From positions 30,968-94,967 of the forward strand of contig NZ_CP045723.1 in the NCBI RefSeq assembly GCF_009646115.1: a DNA stretch of 64,000 nucleotides, read 5' to 3'. Shown in pieces: positions 43,407-52,080 of the stretch. Made by a program: the position numbers and the translations under genes. This DNA comes from Pantoea eucalypti. Its GTDB lineage: Bacteria; Pseudomonadota; Gammaproteobacteria; Enterobacterales; Enterobacteriaceae. The notes under the pieces are model-generated. The model ran no database searches. It was not told where the DNA came from and saw only the letters and a program-made list of their open reading frames with translations. How positions within the stretch are numbered: the stretch's first letter is position 1; every line of letters begins with the position of its first letter.

Positions 43407-44681
43407 ATGTCCAAAGTTAACTGGGATGACCACAGAAAAGCCTTCATCGAGCAGAAGGCTCAGAGCGGGATAACCGTCAAAGAGTACTGTGAGCACTACG
43501 GTCTGCCGTTTAACACCGCACGCCGGGAGCTGAACGGCAAAGCGCTGGCCGCAATGCGTGATCAGGCTGGTGATCACAATCATGATCATTTGAGTGATCA
43601 CGCTTCTGATCATCAAAATGATCACACCAGAAAAGAAGACCTGATCATCCGACGAAACGGGCGAAAACTCAGGCACAGCGCGGCTTTAGAGGGGGTGCTG
43701 GAACCACGCGATGAGACAGCAGCGCAGCCTGGCGCGAAGAAAAAGCCCAATGCTTCACATGCCAAAAAGATCATAAATACCGGTGATCAGGATTCCGGGC
43801 GCCCGAAGCACACCCCGAAGCCACGCGGGGAGGGAAAACCGTTTGAGGAAGGACATGAAACTAAGCTGGTGGCCAACCGGCGCGGCTTCCCGCGGCCGGA
43901 GGATTATGAAGCGGCATTAGAGGTACTGAGTGAAGGTGTTGAAGCCAGCGCCCTGACGGTGCTGTTTGACTCGCTGGCCCACATGGACCTCCTGAAGCGC
44001 ACCACGGCGCGGGCAATCGATCTGTTTGAGCTGGAAGCCGTTAACCTGGAGAGCGGTAAAAAGGGCGATGATGAGGGGGGAGGCGGACCACATCCCATCC
44101 TGAAAATGACAAAGCTGATGATCGAGGTCGGCTATCTCGTCAATGACCACGCCACACGGGTAGCGGCGATCGCCAGCGGCACAGATAAGAACCGGCGCGA
44201 CAATGAGAAGCACGCACTTACGCATAACGCCGGTGAGGTGATCAGCCGTGCCTACCAGCTGCGCGAGGAAAAGGACTGGGATTTACTGGAGACGGCGGAG
44301 TACATCGAGCGGCACGGTATCAAACTGCCAGAGTCACTATCCAAACGCCTTGAGAACGAGCTCAAGAACGCCGAACCGCCAGTTGATGAGCGCGGCGCGG
44401 TCACTGAGGACGAACTGGACCGGGATGCGCGGAAGTTTCGGGAACAGCAGGCCACCAGCGCGGCGTTTGTTGAGTCGCGCCGTGCGGAAGTGGCAGCGCT
44501 GGTTGATGGCGGCGGATTTGGTGACGTCCAGGCAGACGGAGAGAACCGTGCCGGCGAAACAGCGGGCGAGGGTAATCTCAACGGCAACTTTGACTACATG
44601 GCCACGGCGGAGCTGTACGGCGATGACATAGACGACATACCGCCTGAGATAGAGGTTATTCCGGGCGAGGACGAAGCCTGA
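43407..44681 (+). CDS. pacA: Terminase small subunit PacA
   Basis: A 424-residue protein. The N-terminal 40 residues (FIEQKAQSGITVKEYCEHYG, NTARRELNG) form a helix-turn-helix that should bind pac. The pac hexamers inside the gene are translated as a His/Asp-rich stretch (GDHNHDHLSDHASDHQNDH). A helical middle and acidic C-terminus follow. In P1, PacA recognises pac in a methylation-dependent manner and recruits PacB. The stop overlaps the start of pacB. Confidence 0.85.
   Translation: MSKVNWDDHRKAFIEQKAQSGITVKEYCEHYGLPFNTARRELNGKALAAMRDQAGDHNHDHLSDHASDHQNDHTRKEDLIIRRNGRKLRHSAALEGVLEPRDETAAQPGAKKKPNASHAKKIINTGDQDSGRPKHTPKPRGEGKPFEEGHETKLVANRRGFPRPEDYEAALEVLSEGVEASALTVLFDSLAHMDLLKRTTARAIDLFELEAVNLESGKKGDDEGGGGPHPILKMTKLMIEVGYLVNDHATRVAAIASGTDKNRRDNEKHALTHNAGEVISRAYQLREEKDWDLLETAEYIERHGIKLPESLSKRLENELKNAEPPVDERGAVTEDELDRDARKFREQQATSAAFVESRRAEVAALVDGGGFGDVQADGENRAGETAGEGNLNGNFDYMATAELYGDDIDDIPPEIEVIPGEDEA
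43559..43647. promoter_or_regulatory. pac packaging site: seven TGATCA hexamers
   Basis: TGATCA starts at 43559, 43571, 43583, 43595, 43607, 43619 (each 12 bp apart) and 43642. An eighth is at 43784. P1 pac also has seven Dam-methylatable TGATC(A/G) elements inside the 5' part of pacA. Cutting probably occurs in the wider gap between the sixth and seventh. Confidence 0.85.
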
Positions 44682-46192
44682 TGGGTGGTCAGAAGCGCAT
44701 AAAGAGCGTCACCACGGACCCGCGCTGGCGGGATATGGTTATCCGCTACCGTTACAACTGGGCGCTGGCAGTCGTTGAGCTATTTGGCATGATCCCCACC
44801 TGGCAGCAGGAAGAGATCATGAACTCCGTACAGGAGACAGGGAGCCAGACTACCGTGACGTCCGGACACGGTACGGGGAAATCATCTCTGACGGCCATGA
44901 TGCTGCTTATCTACATGATCATGTATCCGGATGCCCGTGTAATCATCGTGGCCAACAAAATCGGGCAGGTTAAGACCGGCGTATTCAAGTACGTCAAAAC
45001 CTACTGGGCGAACGCCGCCAGACGTCACCCGTGGCTACAAAACTACTTCACCCTGACCGACACCATGTTTTATGAAAAGTCGCGTAAGGGTATCTGGGAG
45101 GTGCTGTGTAAGGGCTATCGCCTGGGTAACGAGGAAGCGCTGGCGGGTGAGCACGCCGCACACATCCTGCTGATCCTCGATGAGGCGTCGGGTATCTCTG
45201 ACAAAGCGATCGCAATCATGCGTGGTGCGCTGACAGAAGACGATAACCGCATGCTGATGATGTCGCAGCCTACTCGCCCCAGTGGTTACTTCTATGACTC
45301 GCACCATTCTTTAGCCAGACACCCGGATAACCCTAACGGCTTCTGGAATGCCATTGTGCTCAACTCCGAAGAAGCGCCGCACGTAACCCTGAAATTCATC
45401 CGGGAGAAGCTGGTGGAGTACGGCGGGCGCGATTCACTGGAATACATGGTGAAGGTGCTGGGCCGCTTCCCGCGCAACGTCAGCGGCTATCTGCTGGGCC
45501 GTGACGAGTGCGATCGCGCAGCGCGCCGAAAAGTGTATCTGGAGAAGGGCTGGGGATGGGTGGCCACCGCCGACGTCGGTAACGGGCGCGATAAGTCGAT
45601 ACTCAATATCTGCAAGGTATCCGGCTACGGTGATGCCCGCCGCGTCGTGTCGTTTAAGCTTGTGGAAATGCCAGGCACAATGGACCCGATCACATTCGGT
45701 GACTATATTGCCAACGAATGCACGCAGGAGCGCTATCCAGGCATTACGATCGCCGTGGACGGTGATGGCGTGGGATCGGGTACGCTTAAGCAGCTGGAGC
45801 GCCGGGGTGTGAATGCAGTCAGTATCCGCTGGGGCCAGCCGCCATTCAGTAAGAAGGTGAGGGAGCGCTTTAAGAATCAGCGCGCCTGGTCGAACATTAT
45901 GGCCGCTGACGCGATCCGGTCGGGCCGTATGCGCATTGATATCTCGCAGCACACGGCAGAGCAGGCTTCAAAGATTCCGTACTTTATGGATGAAATGGGC
46001 CGTATCATGATGGTACCTAAGCCGCAGATGCGCCAGAAACTTAACATCAAGTCGCCTGACCGCTGGGATACCTACTGCTTCATCTTCCTGATTGGCTACC
46101 GTCCGGCAGAGGCCGAACTGAGCGAAGATATGGCTGACTTCACACAGAGTAAGCTGGATGAACTGTCGGAACTGGATGCACTGCTGACATGA
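44681..46192 (+). CDS. pacB: Terminase large subunit PacB
   Basis: A 503-residue protein with the packaging ATPase Walker A SGHGTGKSSL, Walker B ILLILDEASG, and C-terminal nuclease features (VATADVGNGRDKS, TIAVDGDGVGSGTL with acidic residues of the RNase H-like fold). It overlaps pacA by 1 base. It translocates DNA through the portal and cuts headfuls. Confidence 0.9.
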   Translation: MGGQKRIKSVTTDPRWRDMVIRYRYNWALAVVELFGMIPTWQQEEIMNSVQETGSQTTVTSGHGTGKSSLTAMMLLIYMIMYPDARVIIVANKIGQVKTGVFKYVKTYWANAARRHPWLQNYFTLTDTMFYEKSRKGIWEVLCKGYRLGNEEALAGEHAAHILLILDEASGISDKAIAIMRGALTEDDNRMLMMSQPTRPSGYFYDSHHSLARHPDNPNGFWNAIVLNSEEAPHVTLKFIREKLVEYGGRDSLEYMVKVLGRFPRNVSGYLLGRDECDRAARRKVYLEKGWGWVATADVGNGRDKSILNICKVSGYGDARRVVSFKLVEMPGTMDPITFGDYIANECTQERYPGITIAVDGDGVGSGTLKQLERRGVNAVSIRWGQPPFSKKVRERFKNQRAWSNIMAADAIRSGRMRIDISQHTAEQASKIPYFMDEMGRIMMVPKPQMRQKLNIKSPDRWDTYCFIFLIGYRPAEAELSEDMADFTQSKLDELSELDALLT

Positions 46193-46264
46193 CCACCAGC
46201 GGGCAACCACTATAGTCAGTAACTGCTTAACAACCAGGCGAAGCGGCAGATTGACGGCAATAAA

Positions 46265-46287
46265 AAAGGGCGCATAAGCGCCCTTCT
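46265..46287. terminator. Bidirectional terminator
   Basis: Stem AAGGGCGC/GCGCCCTT with loop ATAA, A-rich on one side and T-rich on the other, placed between convergent genes. Confidence 0.75.
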
Positions 46288-46315
46288 GTTTTCATTGCTG
46301 GTGGCAGGATACTGA

Positions 46316-47398
46316 TTATTCTTGGCCCTGCTTTTTCTGATTACTTTCTAACTCACGCAGCAAAGTGTACATATTGCGCATGTTTTTACCGGCGCGAGGC
46401 TCTTCACCACCGTAACGCTTACGAATTTCCGGCATAGTCAGCTGTTCTGTATCGCCAGCTGCCACTTTCTTATCAAGAAGGCTCCAGTCATAGGCCTCCA
46501 GCTTTTCCAGCAGGTCGCGGTTTTCGTCGATTTCAGCCTTAAACAGACGCGCTTCCTGTGCGTCTTTTGCCTTCGCAATCTTAGCCTTTGCCCGGTTTTC
46601 AAACTGAGCGCGGCGCGTATTGACGGTGTAGGCAACTGAGGACCGCTGCGCCGCCAGGGTTTTGCTGTATTCTACGTCTTCCATCGTGTACAGCTTGGCA
46701 TTAGGCAGCACTGAGCATGTGACTGGAGAGATCGCATCATAAGCGGACGTGTAACCGCCGTTGCTCTTAACGTTTAGCTTAATGTCGCGCTCTTTATTCA
46801 GGTTGTCGCCGTAGATAAGCATGCCGTGCGCGCCATACCGGAACGATTCACCTTCGTCTTTCTTGTCGTCGGTGTAACGCGCCGTTATCTGAATGTCAGA
46901 GTAGTTGCTGGTGCGTGCGCGGTACATTGCGCCAGGCGCGGCCTCTTCAAATACCTTTTTCTCATCTTCCAGTGACATGATGGCACCGGCTGCAAACGGA
47001 ACCTTGCGCAGCTTACCGATCTGCTTCTCATAACGTCTGAGGATATCTTCGCGTGTGTGGTTCGCGGTCGCAGTAGCGCGGAAGCGGTTAATGGTGACGT
47101 GCTTAGGATTAACTATCAGAGTCGGAACTGGCAGATAGAGGTTTGTGGTGATAGCGATAGAACGCTCTTTACGTTTCTGTTCTGCCAGGTCAGCAAAACT
47201 CTGCCAATCGGCCAGCAGGTGCTCGGCGCGCTGGAAGGCTTTCTTGTCAGTGATAAACCCGATTGGACGGCATTCTTCACCCAGGGCATTTTTATCAATG
47301 AAAATCTGGTGGTCCGTAATGAGAGTTAGCCACTCGGATTGTACCTGTAGAAAATGTTTATAACGCTTCTCAAATTCTACATCGCTGAAGTTAGGCAT
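46316..47398 (-). CDS. Unknown 360-residue protein
   Basis: The start is taken at MPNFSDVEFEKRYK (47398); an upstream in-frame ATG adds 11 residues. The protein is soluble with alpha/beta segments (VPFAAGAIMSLEDEKKVFEE, YGAHGMLIYGDNLNKERDIK) and a long charged helix (FENRAKAKIAKAKDAQEARL) before a basic C-terminus. I do not recognise the family. It stands alone on the minus strand between pacB and the recombinase. Confidence 0.5.
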   Translation of the reverse strand: MPNFSDVEFEKRYKHFLQVQSEWLTLITDHQIFIDKNALGEECRPIGFITDKKAFQRAEHLLADWQSFADLAEQKRKERSIAITTNLYLPVPTLIVNPKHVTINRFRATATANHTREDILRRYEKQIGKLRKVPFAAGAIMSLEDEKKVFEEAAPGAMYRARTSNYSDIQITARYTDDKKDEGESFRYGAHGMLIYGDNLNKERDIKLNVKSNGGYTSAYDAISPVTCSVLPNAKLYTMEDVEYSKTLAAQRSSVAYTVNTRRAQFENRAKAKIAKAKDAQEARLFKAEIDENRDLLEKLEAYDWSLLDKKVAAGDTEQLTMPEIRKRYGGEEPRAGKNMRNMYTLLRELESNQKKQGQE

Positions 47399-47492
47399 AA
47401 TGTATTCCAAAAATATTAATGAGCGGTACAAGTCTCTCTGGACTTAATGCAGGCGAATATAGACAGAATCAGTAGCCATGTAAAATTAACTC

Positions 47493-47505
47493 TCCTTAGA
47501 ATTGC
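47493..47505. promoter_or_regulatory. Operator-like element TCCTTAGAATTGC
   Basis: Exact copy of the element at 41074. It lies in the divergent gap between the 46.3-kb gene and the recombinase. Confidence 0.45.
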
Positions 47506-47785
47506 AATAATAAGAATAGTCTGCATTGTGCATCTGTCAGATATTTCCGCTGTACACGCTTATCAATGAAACTGTGTGTTCAGGGTTATGTGACTACGAC
47601 CAAGCGCAGCGCGCCCAAGGCAATAGCCTCAACTGATAATAGTAACTACTTGCAATCAAATTGAATGCCAAATGATCATATATGAAGGCATGCTTGCGAT
47701 CACGAACAATAGCGTAACGAATTTGCAAATTTTTCGATTTAGTTACTCCTTAAGCCAGCATTCACCCGATTAGTTCCAAAAAATG

Positions 47786-47817
47786 AAACTTTAAATAATA
47801 AGCCTTATATAAACTTT
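47786..47817. other. rox/lox-like recombination site
   Basis: AAACTTTAAATAAT, spacer AAGC, then CTTATATAAACTTT: 14+4+14 bp. The left half equals the phage D6 rox half-site in 13 of 14 positions; the right half in 10 of 14. It is 191 bp upstream of the recombinase, comparable to loxP near cre. It should resolve plasmid dimers and may circularise incoming DNA. Confidence 0.75.
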
Positions 47818-47836
47818 TCCCTGTTTCATGTATGCT

Positions 47837-47864
47837 TGATCAGTGGTTGATGATCAAATGATCA
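47837..47864. promoter_or_regulatory. Dam-site cluster at the recombinase promoter
   Basis: Three TGATCA hexamers start at 47837, 47851 and 47859. Dam methylation is known to influence P1 cre transcription; the same could apply here. Confidence 0.5.
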
Positions 47865-47920
47865 GATTAGCGAAGCCGCTGGCAAACTGCGTGCTTTATG
47901 AGCGGTCTTGCACCAGGCGT

Positions 47921-47977
47921 CGCTACGTGAAATCTGGCGTATCACACCCCTGCTGTTTTTGTAGATTTCGCGTAGCG
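47921..47977 (+). promoter_or_regulatory. Long hairpin in the recombinase leader
   Basis: CGCTACGTGAAATCT pairs with AGATTTCGCGTAGCG over 15 bp (one G-U), loop 27. It ends 31 bp before the start codon and could attenuate expression. Confidence 0.6.
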
Positions 47978-48008
47978 TTGTCTCTCTGATTTGGGATGAA
48001 ATATATAA

Positions 48009-49040
48009 ATGAAACATCTGGCTCAAATAAAGACCGGCGCTCTCCCGGCAGAATTAACGCATTTAACTCCGGAAGATATTGCTAATAATCTGCGGAGATT
48101 CATCGCAGATAAGGCCGCTTATTCCGAGAATACTTTCCGTGACCTTTTATCTGTCATCCGTCGCTGGGCCTTCTGGTGTAACGAGCGTGACGTTGGCTAT
48201 CTGCCGATCGATCCTGAACTGGCGCGGGAATACTTTCTTGATATGGCAGAAAGCGGCCTGGCATCGAGCACGATCGACAAGCACTATGCCATGATGAACA
48301 TGTTATGCCGGGAAAGTGGCCTGCCTGATCTCCGGGGAAGCGTGGACCTGAAACGCTCCATGAAACGCATCCGCCGCGAGGCCGTTCTGCAGGGTGAGCG
48401 CACCGGCCAGGCTGTGCCATTCCGACTTCCTGACCTGCAGCTGCTGTCGCACCTCATGGGCCGTTCCGAACGGCTGACCGATCAGCGCAACCTGGCATTC
48501 CTGTTTGTCGCCTATAACACCCTCTGCCGAATGTCCGAGCTCAGCCGCATCCGGGTGCGCGATCTCGATATCAGCGACAGTGGCCATGTGGTGATTAACC
48601 TGTCACACACTAAAACGATGGTGACGGCCGCGGGCGTGATAAAGCACCTCAGCCGTGCCGCTGCCGGTCACCTGCTGCACTGGCTGGACCTTTCCGGGCT
48701 GATCCATCATCCGGATGCGATGGTTTTCGGGCCGGTCCGTCATAACAATACGGCTGGCGTGTCTGAAAAGCCTATGTCAGCACCGGCAACAGAGAAGATT
48801 TTCAAAGACGCATGGGATCTGCTGGGGAAAGACCCGGTACAGGATAATAAAGGCCGTTATACGAAATGGTCCGGTCACAGCGCCCGTGTCGGTGCGGCGA
48901 TGGACATGGCCGAACGCGACGCAACAATTACCCAAATCATGCAGGAAGGCACCTGGCAGGATCCGAAAACGGTCATGCGCTATCTGCGCCGCTCTGAAAG
49001 TCAGAAAGGCAAAATGTCGGGGATACTGGACGGGGAATAG
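48009..49040 (+). CDS. Tyrosine recombinase, Dre/Cre family
   Basis: A 343-residue protein, the same length as Cre. The catalytic set of the family is visible: RMSELSRIRV (Arg), HTKTMVT (Lys region), SGHSARVGAAMDMAE (His-Ser-Ala-Arg), GTWQDPKTVMRYLRR (Trp and Tyr nucleophile). REYFLDMAESGLASSTIDKH and AFLFVAYNTLCRMSELSRI closely follow Dre of phage D6. It acts at the rox-like site upstream to resolve dimers, which aids plasmid maintenance. Confidence 0.9.
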   Translation: MKHLAQIKTGALPAELTHLTPEDIANNLRRFIADKAAYSENTFRDLLSVIRRWAFWCNERDVGYLPIDPELAREYFLDMAESGLASSTIDKHYAMMNMLCRESGLPDLRGSVDLKRSMKRIRREAVLQGERTGQAVPFRLPDLQLLSHLMGRSERLTDQRNLAFLFVAYNTLCRMSELSRIRVRDLDISDSGHVVINLSHTKTMVTAAGVIKHLSRAAAGHLLHWLDLSGLIHHPDAMVFGPVRHNNTAGVSEKPMSAPATEKIFKDAWDLLGKDPVQDNKGRYTKWSGHSARVGAAMDMAERDATITQIMQEGTWQDPKTVMRYLRRSESQKGKMSGILDGE

Positions 49041-49074
49041 AGAGTTAAGTTTATCGAAATCTAAAGAAATAATA

Positions 49075-49467
49075 ATTGTAACGGTAAGGCTTATCCCCCA
49101 CAATTCAGGCCGTCCCGCACCCTGCGATTACCGATGGCCAGAGAAAAAAATCTTACTGACACGAACGTTTACCGTTGAGGCCCACCAGCTGAACTTCACC
49201 GCCATCGAGCGCGGCGGAGTTGTGCTGGTGGAGTTCAGCGTTAATACCCTCTCTGAAGCCGTTCCGCTGCTGACCCTCGATAAACCCTGGCGCGACCGAC
49301 ACAGCGCCTGCTATTACGTGGAAAACATCACCGACCGCGCCGCAAATAAACTACTGGAGTATTACAGAAGTGAATTTGCCGCGTTTGTTGGGCTGGTGGA
49401 CGTTGCTTTCACCCGGCAGGAAACCAACACCTTAAGCAGCCGGGAACGGCTCTTTGCGGGGAAATAA
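49075..49467 (+). CDS. Small protein with unclear, non-AUG start
   Basis: The frame encodes about 105 residues (LTRTFTVEAHQLNFTAIERG, then VENITDRAANKLLEYYRSEF) and its stop overlaps the next ATG. No ATG, GTG or TTG occurs in frame between the recombinase stop and the conserved part. ATA/ATT at 49072-49075 behind TAAAGAAAT, or CTG at 49156, are the options. Composition looks coding. Unrecognised. Confidence 0.45.
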   Translation: MVTVRLIPHNSGRPAPCDYRWPEKKILLTRTFTVEAHQLNFTAIERGGVVLVEFSVNTLSEAVPLLTLDKPWRDRHSACYYVENITDRAANKLLEYYRSEFAAFVGLVDVAFTRQETNTLSSRERLFAGK

Positions 49468-49925
49468 TGTCTGTTACCGGCAACGTCGTTAACTTCTTCG
49501 TGGCAGTGGCTATGGCTCACGACGTCTCTAACCCTATCGGCACCTATTCCAGCGGCTCCTACGTCGATTCCTGCACCGGCCAATACTGGGGCGAGGAAAT
49601 ATTCCGGCATCCCAAAACCGTCGCATCCCTCGTTAAATACGGCGCGATCGAGTTCGCACGCGATCCGGATCAGGGCGAAATTATTCGCTTTGAAGACCGG
49701 CGTGAAGTGCTCAGCGAGTTTGCGCGTGGCTATGCCGATGCAGAAGACGGCCAGTGTACGGAGGAAGGGGCGATTGATTCCGGCGTGCCGCATGCCTACC
49801 TGTCAGGCGCGCAATTCTATCGCAGGCGCAACCGGCTGGGCGGCATGGCTTTCAGGCTCGATCAAGGGCGTGTGTGTCACGGCGTGGTGTGCGTGGATAC
49901 GGGCGAGAAATGGACTCAGGACTAA
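49467..49925 (+). CDS. Unknown protein
   Basis: A 152-residue soluble protein whose ATG overlaps the preceding stop, so probably co-translated. Segments SYVDSCTGQYWGEEIFRHP and EGAIDSGVPHAYLSGAQFYR are distinctive, but the family is unknown to me. A terminator follows. Confidence 0.5.
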   Translation: MSVTGNVVNFFVAVAMAHDVSNPIGTYSSGSYVDSCTGQYWGEEIFRHPKTVASLVKYGAIEFARDPDQGEIIRFEDRREVLSEFARGYADAEDGQCTEEGAIDSGVPHAYLSGAQFYRRRNRLGGMAFRLDQGRVCHGVVCVDTGEKWTQD

Positions 49926-49930
49926 AGAAA

Positions 49931-49954
49931 AAGGGAACCATCACTGGCTCCCTT
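49931..49954. terminator. Hairpin terminator
   Basis: Stem AAGGGA-CCA/TGG-TCCCTT with one mismatch and loop TCAC. Confidence 0.6.
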
Positions 49955-50036
49955 ATTCCGTTCAATCAATCAGGTTCAAACGTTAACCACTGGATGTAGG
50001 TATCCGAAATAAACCATTGGCAAGGATAACAGAACT

Positions 50037-50528
50037 TTGAAGCGCCTTTTACCAAAACTTAAAATTTTTCGCGCCCGCTATCCGGAGACGGCTTCAGCAG
50101 TGCTGCTGCTGCTGAAAGATGAGCGTATCGCCACGCGCCGCCGCTTTACACGCGCCCTGCCTGACACGTCTACGCATGTCATCCGGGGAACGCTGCTGGA
50201 CCTGCAGAAGAATGGGCTAATCACGCGGTCTATTGACAACGAGTACACCCTGGCAGTGTCTGCCGCGTATGCCACCAGCCTGATGCCCCTGAAGATGGGG
50301 AAGATTGAAGAATACATTCTGATGCTGCTCAACCAGCACCGGTACATCACCGCCAGAAACGTGCGTCAGGAATTTGATGTAAGTCACTCCCTCTTCCTGC
50401 AGTCAGTTAAGAAACTCATTGCCCGCGGGCTGGTGGAATACACAGACGTTCCCCTTTATGAAAACTCTGTCCGCAAGCGCCGCCATTACACCTTTAAATC
50501 ACCGGAGAAAAGCCATGCCACAAGTTAA
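50037..50528 (+). CDS. Tandem winged-helix-like protein
   Basis: A 163-residue protein with a TTG start. Two similar segments, residues 25-75 (RFTRALPDTSTHVIRGTLLD, LQKNGLITRSIDNEYTL) and 90-155 (ARNVRQEFDVSHSLFLQSVK, KLIARGLVEY), each look like a winged helix, so a DNA-binding role is likely. It overlaps the dUTPase gene by 14 bp. Confidence 0.5.
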   Translation: MKRLLPKLKIFRARYPETASAVLLLLKDERIATRRRFTRALPDTSTHVIRGTLLDLQKNGLITRSIDNEYTLAVSAAYATSLMPLKMGKIEEYILMLLNQHRYITARNVRQEFDVSHSLFLQSVKKLIARGLVEYTDVPLYENSVRKRRHYTFKSPEKSHATS

Positions 50529-51111
50529 GATCAAACGCCTCACCCCTGATGCAGTACTGCCGTTCCGAGGTTCAGACGGCGCTGCTGCGTGGGATATCAT
50601 CGCGCTGGACGTGAAACTCAACGTTGTACAGACGCCAGGCGCGGCACGCCAGCCGCGTGCATGGTGGATCACAACCGGGCTGGCCGTGGAGATTCCGGCA
50701 GGCTACTGCATGAAGATTTATCCCCGCTCCGGGTTGGCAGCGAATAACTTCCTGCGCTTGGCAAACAACGTGGCCATCATCGACAGCGATTACCGTGGCG
50801 AGATCAAACTGCGCATGATTGCCGATGAAGGTGGCGAGTTCATTGAGCCAAAAGCCGGAATGGTAATTGCGCAGGCAATGATCGAGAAAGTCGAGCCTGT
50901 CACCTGGAAAGAAGTCGATGAGCTGTCAGAAACCGTCCGGGGCGATAACGGCTTTGGCTCCTCTACATCGGTTCAGGCCGATCCGACGCCGACTGAGGAC
51001 CATACGGCCACTACCTCGGCAGAGTTGCAGGAGACCACAGCAACTGAAGAGCCAGCAGCGACCGATACTACCAGCAGCACCTCCACCAGCAAAAAGACCA
51101 CAACCAAATAA
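50515..51111 (+). CDS. dut: dUTPase with extended tail
   Basis: 198 residues from the ATG at 50515. Trimeric dUTPase motifs: 1 SDGAAAWDI, 2 YPRSGLAANN, 3 NVAIIDSDYRGEIKL, 5 RGDNGFGSST near residue 140; motif 4 is weak. It hydrolyses dUTP to dUMP and keeps uracil out of phage DNA. About 55 Thr/Glu/Ala-rich residues extend past motif 5, which is unusual. Confidence 0.8.
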   Translation: MPQVKIKRLTPDAVLPFRGSDGAAAWDIIALDVKLNVVQTPGAARQPRAWWITTGLAVEIPAGYCMKIYPRSGLAANNFLRLANNVAIIDSDYRGEIKLRMIADEGGEFIEPKAGMVIAQAMIEKVEPVTWKEVDELSETVRGDNGFGSSTSVQADPTPTEDHTATTSAELQETTATEEPAATDTTSSTSTSKKTTTK

Positions 51112-51120
51112 GGCCCGATC

Positions 51121-51915
51121 ATGACCAGATACATTATCAGTAAAGAAACCGCTATTGAGCTGAACGATAAGGGCGAGATCCTTCCGCAAGATGTGGAGAT
51201 TGCGCTGTTGGGCGCGCTGGGTTTTGAGCCGCAGAACGTTGAAGGCGTGACAGTGTGGGTTAACAAAAACGATCGCTTCTGGCTGTTACACCAGCAAGAA
51301 CTACCGGAAGATGCCGCCATCCGCCAGGATGCTGTGAACTCTATCAACGAGAAAACCGGCGCATTGCCCCTCGCGCCGACACTTGATAATAGCTTTGCGC
51401 AACTACTCATGCGTCAGATCGCCATGAATGCGACTGGCGAGGCTTTTGTGGACGGTTCGCTGGCGGGCTCATGGCGCGTGGAGACAATCAGCCGCTTCAG
51501 GCCATATGATGTGAAACTACACGGCTTGCTGGCCGGTAAGTTACAGCCAATGAGCGTGTCACACCCCTCACTGCCACTGGCAGTTTGCCTCCTGTTCCTT
51601 CAGGCAATCGGTGTTGGCCAGCGTGCTTATGTGTACATCCCGGACGGCGCAGAAGCAGAGCCGCAACTGCTCTACATTACCCCGGAGAATGAAATTGGCC
51701 TGAAGCAGCTGGTGCCGGAAACGAACCTGTTCCGTGTTGAAGGCCTCGATAAATACGCGGTTGTCGGGCTGGATGAAGACATGGTGAAAGAGGCTACCGA
51801 AAAGGCGCAACTACAGCGCACTATCCTGCTGGCAAAGATGAAAGCCGACGTCCCACAGCCTGAGCCGGAGCTGGTGGCCACAGCGGCAACGGCAGAACCG
51901 CAGAAAGCGAAATAA
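51121..51915 (+). CDS. Unknown 264-residue protein
   Basis: Begins MTRYIISKETAIELNDKGEI, 9 bp after dut. Two alpha/beta halves are joined near residue 95 (FAQLLMRQIAMNATGEAFVD), and the end is a Pro/Glu/Ala tail (PQPEPELVATAATAEPQ) like those of DarA. The family is not recognised. A strong terminator follows. Confidence 0.5.
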   Translation: MTRYIISKETAIELNDKGEILPQDVEIALLGALGFEPQNVEGVTVWVNKNDRFWLLHQQELPEDAAIRQDAVNSINEKTGALPLAPTLDNSFAQLLMRQIAMNATGEAFVDGSLAGSWRVETISRFRPYDVKLHGLLAGKLQPMSVSHPSLPLAVCLLFLQAIGVGQRAYVYIPDGAEAEPQLLYITPENEIGLKQLVPETNLFRVEGLDKYAVVGLDEDMVKEATEKAQLQRTILLAKMKADVPQPEPELVATAATAEPQKAK

Positions 51916-52052
51916 AAGGCGTTAATACCTGCCAGAATTAGCAGGTTAAAGTGTTTCAGGCTGGCGCTGAAATAGCTTGTATAAATCTAAGGGTTTGGTA
52001 ATTTACATAGCGGATGTTTCTTGCTTGATGTTGCCATTAGCCTTTGCTCTCC

Positions 52053-52078
52053 AAAGCCCCTTAATCGGGGCTTTTTTT
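52053..52078 (+). terminator. Terminator
   Basis: Stem AAGCCCC/GGGGCTT with loop TTAATC and seven T. Confidence 0.85.
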
Positions 52079-52080
52079 AT

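Noticed and set aside
47714..47746. Second lox-like palindrome GTAAC...GTTAC upstream of the recombinase
   Set aside because: Arms match in only 9 of about 12 positions with a 7-bp spacer, and it lacks the rox half-site; the site at 47786 is far better.
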